DNA from: Candidatus Gastranaerophilales bacterium
GTDB lineage: Bacteria > Cyanobacteriota > Vampirovibrionia > Gastranaerophilales > Gastranaerophilaceae
Direction of reading: 5' to 3'
Assembly: GCA_944324205.1 (NCBI GenBank)
Contig: CALUVK010000105.1
Coordinates: 1 to 6,096 of the forward strand
DNA: 6,096 nucleotides
The translations under genes were made by a program, and so were the position numbers. Each line of letters opens with the position of its first letter. Within the stretch, counting starts at the first letter, position 1. Of the stretch, positions 5,660 through 6,096 are shown one piece after another. The notes below the pieces were generated by a model, which worked only from the letters and a program-made list of their open reading frames with translations, did not search any database and was not told the DNA's origin.

Positions 5660-6031
5660 ATGCGTCACTGCTGCCAATTTCGTCCTGACGATATTTATTA
5701 TCTTCAGGATAATGACAACTATTCTTCAAGAAAATTATCAATAGGTTTTTGCCCGATTTGCGGCAAGCCGGTTGCCGAACTCATACAATGGAGATTTGAC
5801 GGTAAATTTGATAGAGATTCTTATGCCGGTATAAAGGCAAACGATTTAATGCTAAAACATAAAAACGAAATTGTATATTCTATGAAAGAATTTAATTATT
5901 CCCGTTTTAAGAGCAGACCGTTCGGCTGGAAATACGGAATAAATAAAAACGTTAAATCCGGCAGAAAAGATTTAGTAAAACAATACGCTGCAGATTTTTA
6001 CGGCAACAAAGAATTAATTAAATCATATTAA
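5660..6031 (+). CDS. Small Cys-X2-Cys zinc-knuckle protein, function unknown
   Basis: This is a 123-residue basic, aromatic-rich protein. A strong ribosome binding site (GGAGG, 9 nt before the ATG) supports both the start and its being a real gene. The pattern C4-C5 near the N-terminus and C31-P-I-C34-G-K-P suggests a split zinc ribbon, with HCC (3-5) as one knuckle and CPIC as the other. The C-terminal half has the motif-like stretches RPFGWKYG (86-93) and KQYAADFYGNKEL (107-119). I have the impression of related small proteins in accessory or phage-like regions of gut bacteria, but I cannot confirm this here. No enzyme motif, signal peptide or membrane segment is seen. It is divergent from the dehydrogenase and appears to stand alone. 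It may bind nucleic acid or protein through the zinc site. Confidence 0.75.
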   Translation: MRHCCQFRPDDIYYLQDNDNYSSRKLSIGFCPICGKPVAELIQWRFDGKFDRDSYAGIKANDLMLKHKNEIVYSMKEFNYSRFKSRPFGWKYGINKNVKSGRKDLVKQYAADFYGNKELIKSY

Positions 6032-6096
6032 TTCCTAAAAAAGTTTCTCTGACTAAGGGCACCGTTTCACCTTTCTCTCTCGTGACACAACTCCTT
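6018..6096 (-). CDS. Possible C-terminal end of a minus-strand gene, cut by the window edge
   Basis: On the minus strand a frame is open from the right edge for 25 codons to a TAA at 6018-6020, reading RSCVTREKGETVPLVRETFL and five more residues. The composition is protein-like, and its base content is less AT-rich than the neighbouring intergenic DNA. It would overlap the 3' end of the zinc-knuckle gene by 14 bp in a convergent layout. At only 25 codons it may be a chance open frame or part of a non-coding repeat. I do not recognise a family. Confidence 0.25.
   Translation of the reverse strand, partial: RSCVTREKGETVPLVRETFLGINMI

Noticed and set aside
5508..5741. A 77-codon minus-strand open frame across the intergenic region and the start of the zinc-knuckle gene
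   Set aside because: It has no domain pattern and no ribosome binding site, and it overlaps a gene with a strong ribosome binding site on the other strand.
6040..6096. Resemblance of minus-strand GGTGAAACGGTGC to part of RNase P RNA
   Set aside because: Only about a dozen bases look similar. The following sequence does not form the expected helix, and no other RNase P conserved segment is present in the window.

Overview
The window is AT-rich bacterial DNA with compact, standard-code genes. It holds eight protein-coding genes: one is cut by the left edge, and a possible ninth is cut by the right edge. I see no tRNA, rRNA, CRISPR array or recognisable insertion sequence. The gene content (Flavodoxin_4-type flavodoxin, two-domain MazG, a stand-alone secreted parvulin, an EamA transporter, an MDR dehydrogenase) and the base composition would suit a host-associated anaerobe such as a Gastranaerophilales/Melainabacteria-type gut bacterium. 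That assignment is a weak inference, because no marker gene is present.

Layout. (1) Positions 1-464, plus strand: a flavodoxin missing only its first few residues. (2) Positions 467-2505, minus strand: an apparent operon read mazG (house-cleaning NTP pyrophosphohydrolase), then a secreted single-domain parvulin prolyl isomerase, then an EamA/DMT permease. mazG and the parvulin gene abut exactly (TAA then ATG). mazG and the permease each have a perfect TATAAT exactly 6 nt before the ATG and no Shine-Dalgarno sequence, which suggests leaderless transcripts. (3) Positions 2506-2648: a divergent control region with a perfect 13-bp palindrome. (4) Positions 2649-4397, plus strand: a tight two-gene unit. 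Its first product carries the scattered signature residues of the RelA/SpoT (p)ppGpp synthetase fold, split by an extra segment of about 145 residues. Its second product is a small protein I do not recognise. A strong bidirectional terminator follows. (5) Positions 4474-5439, minus strand: a zinc-dependent MDR alcohol dehydrogenase-like protein. (6) Positions 5440-5659: a 220-bp intergenic region with a small hairpin in the leader of the next gene. (7) Positions 5660-6031, plus strand: a small protein with a Cys-X2-Cys knuckle. (8) Positions 6018-6096, minus strand: an open frame entering from the right edge and overlapping the end of the previous gene.

The most interesting part is 2649-4397. 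The synthetase-like protein keeps the catalytic-site residues at near-canonical spacing, has no HD hydrolase domain and no visible TGS/ACT regulatory domains, has a large helical insertion, and is followed 12 bp later by a small gene. This resembles a toxic small alarmone synthetase with its antitoxin, or a nucleotide-synthetase effector with an immunity protein. The pairing is inference; the RelA/SpoT motif match is read directly from the sequence. The other genes look like ordinary housekeeping or metabolic genes.
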